A stretch of 64,000 nucleotides of DNA from Hymenobacter jeollabukensis (GTDB lineage Bacteria; Bacteroidota; Bacteroidia; Cytophagales; Hymenobacteraceae). The stretch covers positions 806,001 to 870,000 of the forward strand of contig NZ_VAJM01000001.1 of assembly GCF_005771675.1 (NCBI RefSeq). Direction: 5' to 3'. The notes beneath the pieces were generated by a model that saw only the letters and a program-made list of their open reading frames with translations, did not search any database and was not told the DNA's origin. How positions within the stretch are numbered: the stretch's first letter is position 1; every line of letters begins with the position of its first letter. A program made the translations under genes and the position numbers. Of this stretch, positions 8,970 through 18,057 are shown piece by piece.

Positions 8970-9101
8970 TCCATCCGGCCCCGGTCAGCTTTAACTGCTT
9001 GATTACGGGACGCAAAGAGTGCCTTGCCAACCGCTGCTCAACAATTTATTAATCTTTGTATGCAACTACCGCAATATTGAATTTGGTTTTTGCGTTCTGA
9101 A

Positions 9102-9137
9102 AGCAACCGGATGGCCGCCAGGCCGCTGGTTGCTTTT
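9102..9137 (+). terminator. rho-independent terminator after the GH97 gene
   Basis: AGCAACC pairs with GGTTGCT, with an inner GGCC/GGCC stem, followed by TTTTGTGTTTT. Confidence 0.7.
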
Positions 9138-9191
9138 GTGTTTTAATACCTTCCTTTAATTCTTATTGCCGTCATAGTAGCTACCACTTAA

Positions 9192-9221
9192 AGCGGGCCG
9201 GTTTATCAGCACCGGCCCGCT
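9192..9221. terminator. second hairpin, possible terminator
   Basis: AGCGGGCCGGT and ACCGGCCCGCT form a perfect 11-bp stem with an 8-nt loop. A weak T-rich tail (GCTATTTTC) follows. Confidence 0.5.
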
Positions 9222-9290
9222 GCTATTTTCATCTTATTAATTCAGCATTTCCGGCTCGGCACAATTGTTTTTCCACGCATATGTCCCGTT

Positions 9291-10829
9291 ATGAAAGCCC
9301 TGATGCTAGTACCCACGGCGGCCCTACTGCTCGCCGCCTGCGCCCGCACCGCCCCGCAGCAATTGGCCGATACCATGGCCCAGGCGGCAGCCGAGGAAAA
9401 AGCCGTTGCCGCCGACCCGGACGGCGAGTTTGGCGCCACCGATAGCGGCCTGATCTACTCCCGCAGCACCCTGCGGCAGCTCCGCCGCATCGTCGACTCC
9501 CTGAACTACCGCTTCACCACCTGCGACCTGACGCGCCGCTACGTGGCACCCGCCCAAGCCCGCGCGCACTACGTGAAGCTCGATACGGGCAACGTCAGGC
9601 AGGCCCAGCAGGACCTGGCACGCGGCATTAGTTTCGAAGATTTCGTGCGCAAATACCCGCAGGCGCAAATCGAAAAGGAATTATTAGTAACCCGGTATGC
9701 CGGCACGGACTACGACGAAAAAGCGCAGGTTGTATTTCGCAGCATCCCGCTGAATTATGACGACGCGCCTTACATTTCCTTCCACGAAAACTTAGCGCGT
9801 TTCGAGCAGCCGCTGCGGGGAAAATGGGTAACGGTTCACGACGAAAAAACGGAATATTCTGCCGAAGCCATTCGGGCGTTTTACGTGCTCGATGAATTTC
9901 GGCAGCCGGCCCTGCCCGAGCCCTACGCCCGCCTGGTGCAGTACACCGACTGCATGGTGGACACCAGCGCGCTGGTATTCACCGAAGCAGCCCGCCGCAC
10001 CGGCCGCCGCTACCGCTCCGAGCAGGGCCGCGCCGTGGAGAAGTTTGTGGCCTACGTGGGCACCGAAACGCAAAAGCCCGAGCTGCGGGGCGAAGAATAC
10101 GAAGCCCACAGCAAAGCCCTGGATGCCTGGCGGCTGCGCCGCTTCCTCGTCATCGACCAGCAGCTGGCCGCCACCCCGAAGTTTCAGCAGCTGTTTGCCG
10201 CCGCCCTGGCCGAAGCCCGGGCCGGCCAGGGCTCCGACGACGAGTTCGAGGAGTACGTGAGCCGCTACGCCTCGCCGCGCGCGGCCCTGGAGCTGAAGCG
10301 CAGCCGCATCGTGGTGGGCGGCTGCAGCATGGACGATGGCCCGCGGGTGCACGCCCTGAACATTGCCAAGCTGGCGGCCGAGTCGGTGAGCTGGGAGGTG
10401 TTTCTGCGCGCCCACCTCGACATCATGAACGACCGGTTCGAGCGCGTGTCGGACGGCAGCTACGCCCAGGCCCGGCGCCAGACCTACATCCGCGAGCTGG
10501 AGGTGCTCGACCTCAACGTGCTGGATTTGCTGCTGGGCAGCAGCCTGCGAGTGCAGAACGCCAGCGCCAACCATTACTACGGCAACATCGGCCGGCTGGG
10601 CCGCGCCCTGGCCGAAACCGAGCACGCCGCCGCCCTCGAAACCAAGCTGCGCGGCATGGTGGCCGACGCCCAGCTCGACGACTACAACCGCCTGCTGATG
10701 TTTTACCTCTACCGCAACTACGTGGGCTCCCTGGCCGACAGCACCCGCCAACGCCGGAGCCGGCAGCAGCTGCAGCTAGCCGCTCAAACGCTGCCGCCCT
10801 ACCTGGCCGACCGCATCAACCTCAAATAG
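9291..10829 (+). CDS. large lipoprotein of unknown function
   Basis: This 512-residue protein has a lipoprotein signal with the lipid-carrying cysteine at residue 17 (LLLAAC), so it is anchored in a membrane facing the periplasm or outside. The rest is charged and largely alpha-helical (SRSTLRQLRRIVDSLNYRF, EFEEYVSRYASPRAALELK). Some segments loosely recall SurA/PpiC-type helical chaperones, but no parvulin motif is seen. I do not recognise the family. A strong hairpin follows. Confidence 0.7.
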   Translation: MKALMLVPTAALLLAACARTAPQQLADTMAQAAAEEKAVAADPDGEFGATDSGLIYSRSTLRQLRRIVDSLNYRFTTCDLTRRYVAPAQARAHYVKLDTGNVRQAQQDLARGISFEDFVRKYPQAQIEKELLVTRYAGTDYDEKAQVVFRSIPLNYDDAPYISFHENLARFEQPLRGKWVTVHDEKTEYSAEAIRAFYVLDEFRQPALPEPYARLVQYTDCMVDTSALVFTEAARRTGRRYRSEQGRAVEKFVAYVGTETQKPELRGEEYEAHSKALDAWRLRRFLVIDQQLAATPKFQQLFAAALAEARAGQGSDDEFEEYVSRYASPRAALELKRSRIVVGGCSMDDGPRVHALNIAKLAAESVSWEVFLRAHLDIMNDRFERVSDGSYAQARRQTYIRELEVLDLNVLDLLLGSSLRVQNASANHYYGNIGRLGRALAETEHAAALETKLRGMVADAQLDDYNRLLMFYLYRNYVGSLADSTRQRRSRQQLQLAAQTLPPYLADRINLK

Positions 10830-10844
10830 CTACCGCCCCAAAGA

Positions 10845-10883
10845 ACGAGCGGCCGGCACCTCAGCAGGGTACCGGCCGCTCGT
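10845..10883. terminator. bidirectional hairpin between convergent genes
   Basis: ACGAGCGGCCGG pairs with CCGGCCGCTCGT around a 15-nt loop, lying between the rightward lipoprotein gene and the leftward DUF2911 gene. T-runs are short on both strands. Confidence 0.5.
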
Positions 10884-10900
10884 GCGGTAAGCATGCGGGC

Positions 10901-11767
10901 TTACTTCCTATTGCCGCCGACTTCCTTGAGCAGCTGCTCGTTCAGGCGGGTGTATTCGTCCTTGGTGCGGGCGTTCTTCTCGTTTTTGACCAGGACCAAG
11001 GACTGCCGGGCGGCCTCGGCGGCTTCGGTTTTGCGCTCGGCCTTTTGCAGCATCTTGCCTTTCCAGTAGTAGCCGTAGTAGCTCGGCTGCTGCTTGATGG
11101 CCTCGTCGAGCCAGCTGATGGCCTGGTTGATATCCTTATTGGTGCTGTAGTAGTACTGCGCGGCGGCGAAGTAGGGCTTTTTGTCGCCCTTCATGGCTTC
11201 CTGAATCTGGGCCATGATGCGGGCGTCGGGGTCGGCCACGATGGGCACGCTCACCCGCACTTTGTCCCAGCGCAGGGTCAGATCGGCGGCTTCGGGCTGC
11301 AGGTTTTCCAGGCCCAGCGAAAAGCTTTCCAAAGCGGTGTTGGAGGTGCGCGGCTTGGCCGTTACGCGCAGCAGGTCCAGCTCGGGGCGGTAGTCGTAGG
11401 CGCCCCACTGCGAAGTGTCCTTGTTCAGGATAAACGTCCACTCCTTCGGGTCGGGAATCGTGAAGAGGGCGTAAGTACCGGCCGGCACGTTCTGCCCGCC
11501 GAATTTCACGTCCTCGCCGAAGCGGATGCGGGTGGACGAGTTGGCCCCGGTGCGCCACACTTCGCCGTTGGGCACCAGCTTGCCGAATACTTCCCGGCCG
11601 CGCTTGGAGGGGCGGGCGTAGGTCAGCTCGATAAAGGAAGTCGAAAAATCCTCGCGCAGGCGCACGGTGGGGCTCATAGCGGGCAGGCGCAGCTGCTGGG
11701 CCTGCAGGGTGGGCGCGGCCAGACAACAAAGGCAGCCGGCGAGGACGAGGGTCGGAAGTGTTTTCAT
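10901..11767 (-). CDS. DUF2911 protein with C-terminal TPR-like helices
   Basis: The protein has 288 residues. The start is the ATG opening the signal peptide MKTLPTLVLAGCLCCLAAP. DUF2911 covers about residues 30-170; the recognisable parts are ELTYARPSKRGREVFG, NGEVWRTGANSSTRIRF, PAGTYALFTIP and WGAYDYRPELDLLR. After residue 185 comes a tetratricopeptide-like region (FAAAQYYYSTNKDINQAISW, DEAIKQQPSYYGYYWKGKML). The family is common in Bacteroidota, exported, and of unknown function. It faces the lipoprotein gene across a shared hairpin. Confidence 0.88.
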   Translation of the reverse strand: MKTLPTLVLAGCLCCLAAPTLQAQQLRLPAMSPTVRLREDFSTSFIELTYARPSKRGREVFGKLVPNGEVWRTGANSSTRIRFGEDVKFGGQNVPAGTYALFTIPDPKEWTFILNKDTSQWGAYDYRPELDLLRVTAKPRTSNTALESFSLGLENLQPEAADLTLRWDKVRVSVPIVADPDARIMAQIQEAMKGDKKPYFAAAQYYYSTNKDINQAISWLDEAIKQQPSYYGYYWKGKMLQKAERKTEAAEAARQSLVLVKNEKNARTKDEYTRLNEQLLKEVGGNRK

Positions 11768-12149
11768 GCGACAGAAACGGTGGGAACCGGGGTAGCTTCC
11801 CGCAAACATCGGCCCATTCCGGCAGTTATGAGCCGGCCCTGGCCAAATTGTATTGTGGCGCCGTGGTGCCGGGCTTGGGAAACCCGCGGTGGGCCAGGCG
11901 GACCGCGGCAAGCAACGTACGGGCCGTTTTTTTATTGTGCAGGCCCGCCTGGGCATTCAGCGCGGGCTTGCATTATTCACCGAAGCCTACTGATTGTCAG
12001 CTGATTTATGCTTCACTTTCGGGTAAACAACTGGTACTCAGCGGGCCGGCAACCGGGCGCTTGCGGCCAAAGTCGCCGGCCGGCGAAAACCCGGAAACGA
12101 CCGTATCTTCCTCCGTTGCGGCGCACTGCTGGCGCCCTCCGAGTCCGCT
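11768..12149. other. divergent intergenic region
   Basis: This 382-bp stretch lies between divergent genes. No gene with good coding character is visible. A -7-like TATCTTCC at 12104 faces the rightward gene, with no clear -33 partner. On the leftward strand, GATGTTTG about 40 bp before the DUF2911 start is a possible -7 box. Confidence 0.4.
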
Positions 12150-12992
12150 TTGCCTGTGTTGCGTTTCGCCCGTTTCCGCCTGCCTGCCCTGCTCTTGACC
12201 GCGCCCCTGCTCGGCACCTCAAGCCCTGAACGGAACCCGCCCCCGCCGGCTGCGGCGCCAACCGAACTGGTCATCGTGGGCACGGTGCACCGGCCCACGC
12301 GGCTGTTCAACCCCGACTCGGTGGCGGCCATCCTGGCGCGGGTGCAGCCCGAATTGATTCTGGTGGAGCTGGACAGCAGCTTTTTCACCCCGACCTTCGA
12401 GCTGAAAACGCCCGGCCGCGAAAACGAGGACCTTGGCCTGGCCCGCTACCGCCGCCTGCACCCCGCCGTGCGTCTGCGCCCCTTCGACATCGAAGGGCGC
12501 AACGAGTTTCACCGCCGGCACCAGCTGCTCACCCGGCCCGGCGAAGTGCTGGCCCAGCTCGACGCGCTCTACCAAAGCCGCCAGCTTACGCCCGCGCAGG
12601 GCACCATCCTCGACCGCTACTACGCCCTCACCGACTCGCTGAACCGCTGCAACCAGCAGCAGCCCGCCGTTATCAACCAGCCGGGCACCTACGCCCTGGC
12701 CGAGCGGCGCCAGCACTACCAGTTTCAGCAGCTGCGCGACGTGGTGGCGGCCCGGCCCGAGCTGATCGAGTACCATGCCTTCTACCGCCTCTACGCCGAT
12801 TTCTGGGACCAGCGCAACCAGGCCATGGCCCGGCACATCCGCCAGCACCTAGCCCGGCTGCGGCCCCGGCGCGTGGTGGTGCTGGTGGGCCACGCGCACA
12901 AATATTACCTTCTGCGCGAGCTGGCCTCGCACGCCGCGGCCGAGGATTTTCGGCTGCGCGAGTATTACCAGCTGGCGCCGGCGGGACTCTAA
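12150..12992 (+). CDS. TraB/Tiki (ChaN-like) superfamily protein
   Basis: The protein has about 280 residues and no ATG near the N-terminus; TTG at 12150 or GTG at 12156 starts a hydrophobic signal-like segment (LPALLLTAPLLG). The superfamily marks are GTVH at residues 44-47, ILVELDSSFF near 70 and the late RVVVLVGHAHKYYLL. TraB/Tiki members are hydrolase-like proteins with paired GxxH motifs, some being metal-dependent proteases. The substrate is unknown. Confidence 0.7.
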   Translation: MPVLRFARFRLPALLLTAPLLGTSSPERNPPPPAAAPTELVIVGTVHRPTRLFNPDSVAAILARVQPELILVELDSSFFTPTFELKTPGRENEDLGLARYRRLHPAVRLRPFDIEGRNEFHRRHQLLTRPGEVLAQLDALYQSRQLTPAQGTILDRYYALTDSLNRCNQQQPAVINQPGTYALAERRQHYQFQQLRDVVAARPELIEYHAFYRLYADFWDQRNQAMARHIRQHLARLRPRRVVVLVGHAHKYYLLRELASHAAAEDFRLREYYQLAPAGL

Positions 12993-13093
12993 ATTTTCTT
13001 GCCGCCTCCGCTGGAAATGGCCCCGTTCTGTCCGTACTTGCGGCCGCAAAGCCGGCGTATCCTGTCGCCAATGGCTTTACCAATGCAAGCACG

Positions 13094-13219
13094 ATGACCC
13101 TGAATCCGCGTTTTTTCACCCCCGTTGCCGCTGGCTCGCCGAAATCGGCCAAGGGCGGCGCGTGTCTGGTGAGCAAGAAACGCAAGGGCGCTAAACGGGT
13201 GAAACACACCCGAAGCTGA
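13094..13219 (+). CDS. 41-residue lysine/arginine-rich small protein
   Basis: The frame ATG 13094 to TGA 13219 encodes 41 residues. The N-terminus is hydrophobic and aromatic (MTLNPRFFTPVAAG), and the tail is strongly basic (KKRKGAKRVKHTR). It sits alone between a TAcTTGCG -7-like box at 13035 and a good terminator at 13266, 47 bp after its stop. That arrangement argues for a real single-gene unit. A nucleic-acid or ribosome-binding role is a guess from charge only. Confidence 0.5.
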   Translation: MTLNPRFFTPVAAGSPKSAKGGACLVSKKRKGAKRVKHTRS

Positions 13220-13265
13220 CCGTCGTCGCCTGGTTACCCGTCCTCCCCGACTTTCCCAAACAGCC

Positions 13266-13299
13266 GCGCCGGTCCTCTCCTGAGAACCGGCGCTTTTTT
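13266..13299 (+). terminator. rho-independent terminator
   Basis: GCGCCGGT pairs with ACCGGCGC around a 12-nt loop, followed by six T. It ends the small-protein unit before lysC. Confidence 0.85.
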
Positions 13300-13368
13300 G
13301 TTGCGTTTCATCCTGCAGCCGGCCACGTCGGCGGCTGCGCATTCTGACCTTCTTCTTTCACCGATTCC

Positions 13369-14706
13369 ATGAAAGTTCTCAAGTTCGGCGGCACGTCCGT
13401 CGGGACGGCCGAGCGGATGCGGGCCGTGGCCGGGCTGATTCAGGCCCCCACCGAGCCGCGCATCGTGGTGCTGTCGGCCATGTCGGGCACCACCAACGCG
13501 CTGGTCAACATTGCCCGGCTGCTGTTCGAGGGCGACCTGAATGCCGGCTCGCTGCAGATTGAGGTGCTGCGCCAGCACTACCACATCGTGGCCCGGGAGC
13601 TGCTGCCCGAGGAAGCCGTGGCCGCCGAGGGCCTGAAGCTGGTCGATGACTCGTTCAAGAGCATTTTCAACCTCACGCGCCAGCCCCTGTCGGCCGCCGG
13701 CGAGAAGGTGATTCTGGCCCAGGGCGAGCTGCTGAGCACCCGGCTGTTTCACCTCTACCTCACGCGCATCCGCGGCGAGCAGGCCGTGCTGCTGCCCGCG
13801 CTGGAGTTTATGCGCCTCGACGCCGACGAAGAGCCCGACGCGGCCTACATCCGGGAGCAGCTGGCCCAGCAGCTGGCCCAGCACCCGGATGCCGCGCTGT
13901 TCATCACCCAGGGCTATATCTGTCGCAACGTGGGCGGCGGCATCGACAACCTCAAGCGCGGCGGCAGCGACTACTCCGCTTCGCTGATCGGGGCGGCGGC
14001 CGGGGCCTCGGAAATTCAGATCTGGACCGACATCGACGGGCTGCACAACAACGACCCGCGGGTGGTGCCCGGCACCTACCCTATCCGCGAGCTGTCGTTC
14101 GACGAGGCAGCCGAGCTGGCTTATTTCGGAGCCAAGATTCTGCACCCCAGCTCGGTGCTGCCGGCCCGGGAGCACGGCATCCCGGTGCGCCTGCTCAACA
14201 CCATGCAGCCCGAGGCGCCCGGCACGCTGATTTCGGCCCGCACCGGCGACGAGGCCATCAAGGCCGTGGCCGCCAAGGACGGGCTGACGGCCATCCGCAT
14301 CAAGAGCAGCCGCATGCTGCTGGCCTACGGCTTTCTGCGCAGCATTTTCGACGTGTTTGAGCGGTTCCGTACGCCCATCGACATGGTGACGACCTCGGAA
14401 GTAGCCGTGTCCCTGACCGTCGACGACGCCACGCACCTGCCGGAAATTCTGGAGGAGCTGCGCCGCTTCGGCATGGTGGAAGTGGATACCAACCTGAGCA
14501 TCGTGTGCCTAGTGGGCAACCTGGTGCAGGAGCACCACGGCGCGGCCGGGCAGGTGTTCGACACGCTGCGCGACGTGCCGCTGCGCATGATCAGCTACGG
14601 CGGCTCGCCCAACAACATCAGCATCCTCATCAATACCGCCGACAAGCAGCGCGCCCTGCTGGCCCTGAACGACGGCCTGTTTCGCCGCGCCTCGGTCGCG
14701 CCCTAG
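13369..14706 (+). CDS. lysC: aspartate kinase
   Basis: This 445-residue enzyme phosphorylates aspartate, the first step to lysine, threonine and methionine. KFGGTSVG (residues 4-12) is the aspartokinase nucleotide-binding signature, KRGGSDYSASLIGAAAGASE the aspartate/ATP site, and QIWTDIDGLHNNDPR the next conserved block. The C-terminal third (after about residue 300) holds tandem ACT-type regulatory domains (PIDMVTTSEVAVSLTVDD), as in feedback-inhibited enzymes. It is monofunctional, with no homoserine dehydrogenase domain. lysA follows 117 bp downstream. Confidence 0.97.
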   Translation: MKVLKFGGTSVGTAERMRAVAGLIQAPTEPRIVVLSAMSGTTNALVNIARLLFEGDLNAGSLQIEVLRQHYHIVARELLPEEAVAAEGLKLVDDSFKSIFNLTRQPLSAAGEKVILAQGELLSTRLFHLYLTRIRGEQAVLLPALEFMRLDADEEPDAAYIREQLAQQLAQHPDAALFITQGYICRNVGGGIDNLKRGGSDYSASLIGAAAGASEIQIWTDIDGLHNNDPRVVPGTYPIRELSFDEAAELAYFGAKILHPSSVLPAREHGIPVRLLNTMQPEAPGTLISARTGDEAIKAVAAKDGLTAIRIKSSRMLLAYGFLRSIFDVFERFRTPIDMVTTSEVAVSLTVDDATHLPEILEELRRFGMVEVDTNLSIVCLVGNLVQEHHGAAGQVFDTLRDVPLRMISYGGSPNNISILINTADKQRALLALNDGLFRRASVAP

Positions 14707-14717
14707 CCGCCTGCGGA

Positions 14718-14809
14718 TAGCGCGAACTTGCCGTTCGCGTGTCGCCGAACGGCCCGGCCCCGGACCGACGGACATCGTTCCGAAATACGCGAACGGCAAG
14801 TTCGCGCTA
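14718..14809. repeat. 92-bp element with 23-bp perfect inverted repeats
   Basis: The arm at 14718-14740 begins TAGCGCGAACTTGCC and the arm at 14787-14809 is its exact reverse complement. The 46-bp middle has no gene. It looks like a small non-autonomous palindromic element and lies exactly in the lysC-lysA gap. Confidence 0.8.
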
Positions 14810-14823
14810 CAGCTTTTCTCCCT

Positions 14824-15969
14824 ATGCCCTTGCAACTTCCGGCCGACCTTTCGACCCGGCCTACGCCCTTCTACCTCTACGACCTGGCCCTGCTCGGCCG
14901 GACGCTGGAGGCCGCCCGCGCGGCGGCCCAGGCGCACGACATCCAGGTACACTACGCCCTGAAAGCCAACTCCAACGCGCCCATTCTGGCGCTGGTGCAG
15001 CAGCACGGCTTCGGGGCCGACTGTGTGAGCGGCAACGAGGTGCAGCGCGCCCTCGACTCGGGCTTCGCGCCCGACCACGTCGTCTTCGCCGGCGTGGGCA
15101 AGTCCGACGCCGAAATCATCCGCGCCCTCGACGCGGACATCTGGTGCTTCAACGTGGAGTCGGCGCCCGAGCTGGCCGTCATCGACGAGCTGGCCGGGGC
15201 CCGGGGCCGCCGCGCCCGGGTGGCCCTGCGCCTGAACCCGAACGTGGACGCGCGCACTCACCACTACATCACCACTGGCTTGGAAGCCAACAAGTTCGGC
15301 ATCAACCTAGCCGACCTGCCGCAGGTGGTGGAGCTGCTCGGGCGCCTGCCCCACGTGGAGCTGGTGGGCCTGCACGTGCACATCGGCTCGCAGATTACCG
15401 ATCTGTCGGTGTTTGAGACGCTGGCCGGGCGCGTGAACGAGCTGCAGCAGTGGTTTGAGCACCGCGGCATCCCGCTGCCGCACCTTAACGTGGGCGGCGG
15501 CCTGGGCGTGGATTACCAGGAGCCCGACGCGCACCTCGTGCCCGACTTCGCGCGGTACTTCGGCATCTTCGGGCGGCTGCTGCAGCGGCGGCCGGGGCAG
15601 CAGGTGCACGTGGAGCTGGGCCGGGCCCTGGTGGCGCAGTGCGGCACGCTGGTGAGCCGGGTGCTCTACGTGAAGGAAAGCCAGCAGACCCGTTTCGCCA
15701 TCCTCGACGCGGGCATGACCGAGCTGATCCGCCCGGCTTTGTACCAGAGCTACCACCGCATCGAAAACCTCACGAGCCAGGGTTCGGAACGACTGTACGA
15801 CGTGGTAGGGCCCATCTGCGAGTCGTCGGATACGTTCGGGCGGCAGGTGGCGCTGCCCGAAACCCGCCGCGGCGACGTGGTGGTGCTGCGCACGGCCGGG
15901 GCCTACGGCGAGGTTATGTCCTCGCACTACAACCTGCGCGACCAGGCGGCGGCGGTGTACGTCGGGTAG
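14824..15969 (+). CDS. lysA: diaminopimelate decarboxylase
   Basis: This 381-residue enzyme removes CO2 from meso-diaminopimelate to make lysine, the last pathway step. The PLP lysine is Lys47 in HYALKANSN. HVHIGSQI, NVGGGLGVDY and the C-terminal active-site block ICESSDTFGRQ are all present in the usual order. ATG 14824 is preferred because the longer frame upstream would run through the inverted-repeat element. It is paired with lysC and followed by a strong terminator. Confidence 0.97.
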   Translation: MPLQLPADLSTRPTPFYLYDLALLGRTLEAARAAAQAHDIQVHYALKANSNAPILALVQQHGFGADCVSGNEVQRALDSGFAPDHVVFAGVGKSDAEIIRALDADIWCFNVESAPELAVIDELAGARGRRARVALRLNPNVDARTHHYITTGLEANKFGINLADLPQVVELLGRLPHVELVGLHVHIGSQITDLSVFETLAGRVNELQQWFEHRGIPLPHLNVGGGLGVDYQEPDAHLVPDFARYFGIFGRLLQRRPGQQVHVELGRALVAQCGTLVSRVLYVKESQQTRFAILDAGMTELIRPALYQSYHRIENLTSQGSERLYDVVGPICESSDTFGRQVALPETRRGDVVVLRTAGAYGEVMSSHYNLRDQAAAVYVG

Positions 15970-15997
15970 GCCCACCCCAACCTGTTAATGAAATGCA

Positions 15998-16031
15998 ACG
16001 CCCCGTGGCTCTTGGTGGAGCCACGGGGCGT
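15998..16031. terminator. strong hairpin terminator
   Basis: ACGCCCCGTGGCTC and GAGCCACGGGGCGT form a perfect 14-bp stem with a 6-nt loop between convergent genes. TCTTGCTTCAGTTTTT follows on the + strand. Confidence 0.75.
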
Positions 16032-16070
16032 CTTGCTTCAGTTTTTCGTTAATCAACCGCCTCTATCGGT

Positions 16071-17741
16071 CTACTGCGCGTAGAAAATCGTCCACGGCCC
16101 GACGTGCTCGTGCTTGGGCAGGCGCTGCGCCAGGCAGGCCCGGCCTTCAGGCAGTTCGCCCTTCACCAGCAGCACCGGCTGGCGGCGCAGCAGCGGGCCG
16201 AGCACGGTGGTGTCGGCCGGGTCCTGCAGGTTGATCAGGTTCTGATGCCAGCGGCCGTCGGCCTCAAACTGCGTTTCGCGCTGCAGGGCCTGGTTGCCGT
16301 CGTAGAGCGAGACGGGCAGGCGGCGCTGGGCAAAGGCCAGCGACGGCAGCAGTTCGTTGTAGACGAGCACCGGACGGTCCTGCAGATTCAGCTCCTTCAG
16401 CCGCCGGGCCACCGGGCGGCTGCCGTTGGCCCGCGCCTCGATCTGGCCCAGAATGGGTTTGGCCGCCGCCAGCAGGCCCAGCGAGAAGAGCACCGTGAGA
16501 ACCAGCAGGCGCGGCGCCACGCGCACCTCGTCCCAGAACATGTGGGTGAAGAGCAGCAGCAGTACGCCTGCCGCCGGCCACAGCGCCACCCAGGGCGCCA
16601 CCACCAGCCCGTAGCCCACGCCCAGCAGCGGCAGCAGGCACAGCCCGCCCAGCACCAGCCCGAACAGGGCCATGAAGCCCACGTACCAGCGCAGCAGCAC
16701 GGCATCGGTGCGGCGGCCGAGCAGCTCCACCGTGAGCAGGGCCACGCCCGGGAAGATGGGCAGCACGTAGAGCAGCAGCTTGGACTTGGAGAGCGAGAAG
16801 AAGAGCAGCGGCACCAGCACCCACCACAGCAGCACCTGCTGCCAGCGGCGGCCCAGGCGGCGCCAGCCGTTGCGCACCAGCTCGGTAAGCAGCGCCGCCG
16901 ACCACGGCAGGGCCCCCACCGGCGCCAGCACCAGGTAAAACCACCAGGGCTTGGCACGATTGAAGGTGGCCGCGTTGGCGAAGCGCTCCACGGTGTGCTC
17001 GAAGAGGAAGTAGCGCACGAAGGCGGGGTTGTCGGCCACCAGCACCAGGTACCAGCTTAGGCCCACCAGCGCGAAGAGCAGGCCGGCCGACAGGTGGTGC
17101 CAGCTCCAGGGGCGGCGCGGGCTGCCCTTGCTCAGGTGCTGGCTGATGACGACCATCACCGGCAGCACCACGGCCACCGGGCCTTTGGTCAGAAAGCCCA
17201 GCCCCAGCGCCACCCAGCCCAGGTACAGCCAGCGGGCGGCGGGCCGGCCGGCGGGCGTGCAGTGGTAGTGCAGAAACGCGTAGGCCGCCAGCAGCTCCAG
17301 GGTGGCCAGGTAGGCGTCGGTGGTCACGTTCAGGGCCGAAATCAGCACCACCGGCAAGGTGCCGTAGACCACGGCGGCGGCCAGGGCGCGGCGCCGGTCG
17401 CGGGCGAAGACGAGCAGGCCCAGCGCGTACACCAACGCCACCTGCGCCAGCACGGCCAGCACCGGCAGCAGGCGCACCGCCCCGGCCGTGCCGCCGAACA
17501 AGCCGAGGCCCGCGGCCGTGAGCCAGTAGGTGAGCGGGGGCTTGTGGAAGTGCTGAATACCGAGCAGCCGCGGGTGCAGCCAGTCGCCACCCGCTAGCAT
17601 TTCGCGCCCGATTTCGGCGTAGCGGGCCTCGCTGCTTTCCAGCACGCCCCAGGCGTTCAGGTTCAGCAGAAAGGCCCCGCCCAGCGCGGCAAGCAGCAGC
17701 CACAACCACAGGCGCGAAGACATTGGGGGCAAAGCAGGCAT
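16071..17741 (-). CDS. ArnT-like glycosyltransferase, family 39
   Basis: This integral membrane protein has about 556 residues and roughly 11-12 helices. The first periplasmic loop carries the ArnT/PMT motif ESSEARYAEIGREML (acidic catalytic residues), followed by FHKPPLTYWL. The family moves a sugar from a polyprenyl phosphate carrier to lipid A or another acceptor on the periplasmic face. The start may be the ATG at 17741 (MPALPPM) or at 17723 (MSSRLWLWLL). The true donor and acceptor cannot be told from sequence. It stands alone behind its own -7 box. Confidence 0.88.
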   Translation of the reverse strand: MPALPPMSSRLWLWLLLAALGGAFLLNLNAWGVLESSEARYAEIGREMLAGGDWLHPRLLGIQHFHKPPLTYWLTAAGLGLFGGTAGAVRLLPVLAVLAQVALVYALGLLVFARDRRRALAAAVVYGTLPVVLISALNVTTDAYLATLELLAAYAFLHYHCTPAGRPAARWLYLGWVALGLGFLTKGPVAVVLPVMVVISQHLSKGSPRRPWSWHHLSAGLLFALVGLSWYLVLVADNPAFVRYFLFEHTVERFANAATFNRAKPWWFYLVLAPVGALPWSAALLTELVRNGWRRLGRRWQQVLLWWVLVPLLFFSLSKSKLLLYVLPIFPGVALLTVELLGRRTDAVLLRWYVGFMALFGLVLGGLCLLPLLGVGYGLVVAPWVALWPAAGVLLLLFTHMFWDEVRVAPRLLVLTVLFSLGLLAAAKPILGQIEARANGSRPVARRLKELNLQDRPVLVYNELLPSLAFAQRRLPVSLYDGNQALQRETQFEADGRWHQNLINLQDPADTTVLGPLLRRQPVLLVKGELPEGRACLAQRLPKHEHVGPWTIFYAQ

Positions 17742-17765
17742 AGGTAAAAGGCAGGTGAAGCGGGG

Positions 17766-17773
17766 CAAAAATA
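17766..17773 (-). promoter_or_regulatory. candidate -7 box for the GT39 gene
   Basis: On the minus strand this reads TATTTTTG, an exact TAnnTTTG match about 25 nt before the ATG at 17741. A clear -33 TTG is not seen. Confidence 0.45.
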
Positions 17774-18057
17774 GCCCAAAACCGGCCGCGTTGGCTGTCG
17801 AATCGGTTTCCCCGTTTTCGGGCGGCGCTTCCAGTAGCCCTGCTGCTCATGCGCGTCCTGCGGCCGGCTTGGTGCATGAGCGGCAAAGGCGGATCAGGCA
17901 CTCCGGGCAAATGCGGCCCGCGAAATTGTCGCCGGAGGTTGAGCCGATTGACATTTTTCAGCCCAAGGCGGCTCGGTTTGCGTAGGATATAGCATGGTAT
18001 CCGTCTAATTACCGCGCGGATAGGCCATTAACCTACCATCTGCTTTTTTGCCCCTAT

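Larger units (their letters stand above)
8970..9290. other. intergenic stretch with two hairpins
   Basis: There is no credible gene in this 321-bp, relatively AT-rich stretch. It holds two strong hairpins (annotated separately). A loose promoter-like string, TTG at 9024 and TAATCTTTG at 9050, has a poor fit in spacing. It could serve a short RNA ending at the first hairpin, but support is weak. Confidence 0.5.

Noticed and set aside
9024-9137. Possible small RNA ending at the first hairpin after the GH97 gene
   Set aside because: The promoter-like boxes are badly spaced and the hairpin is explained as the terminator of the GH97 transcript.
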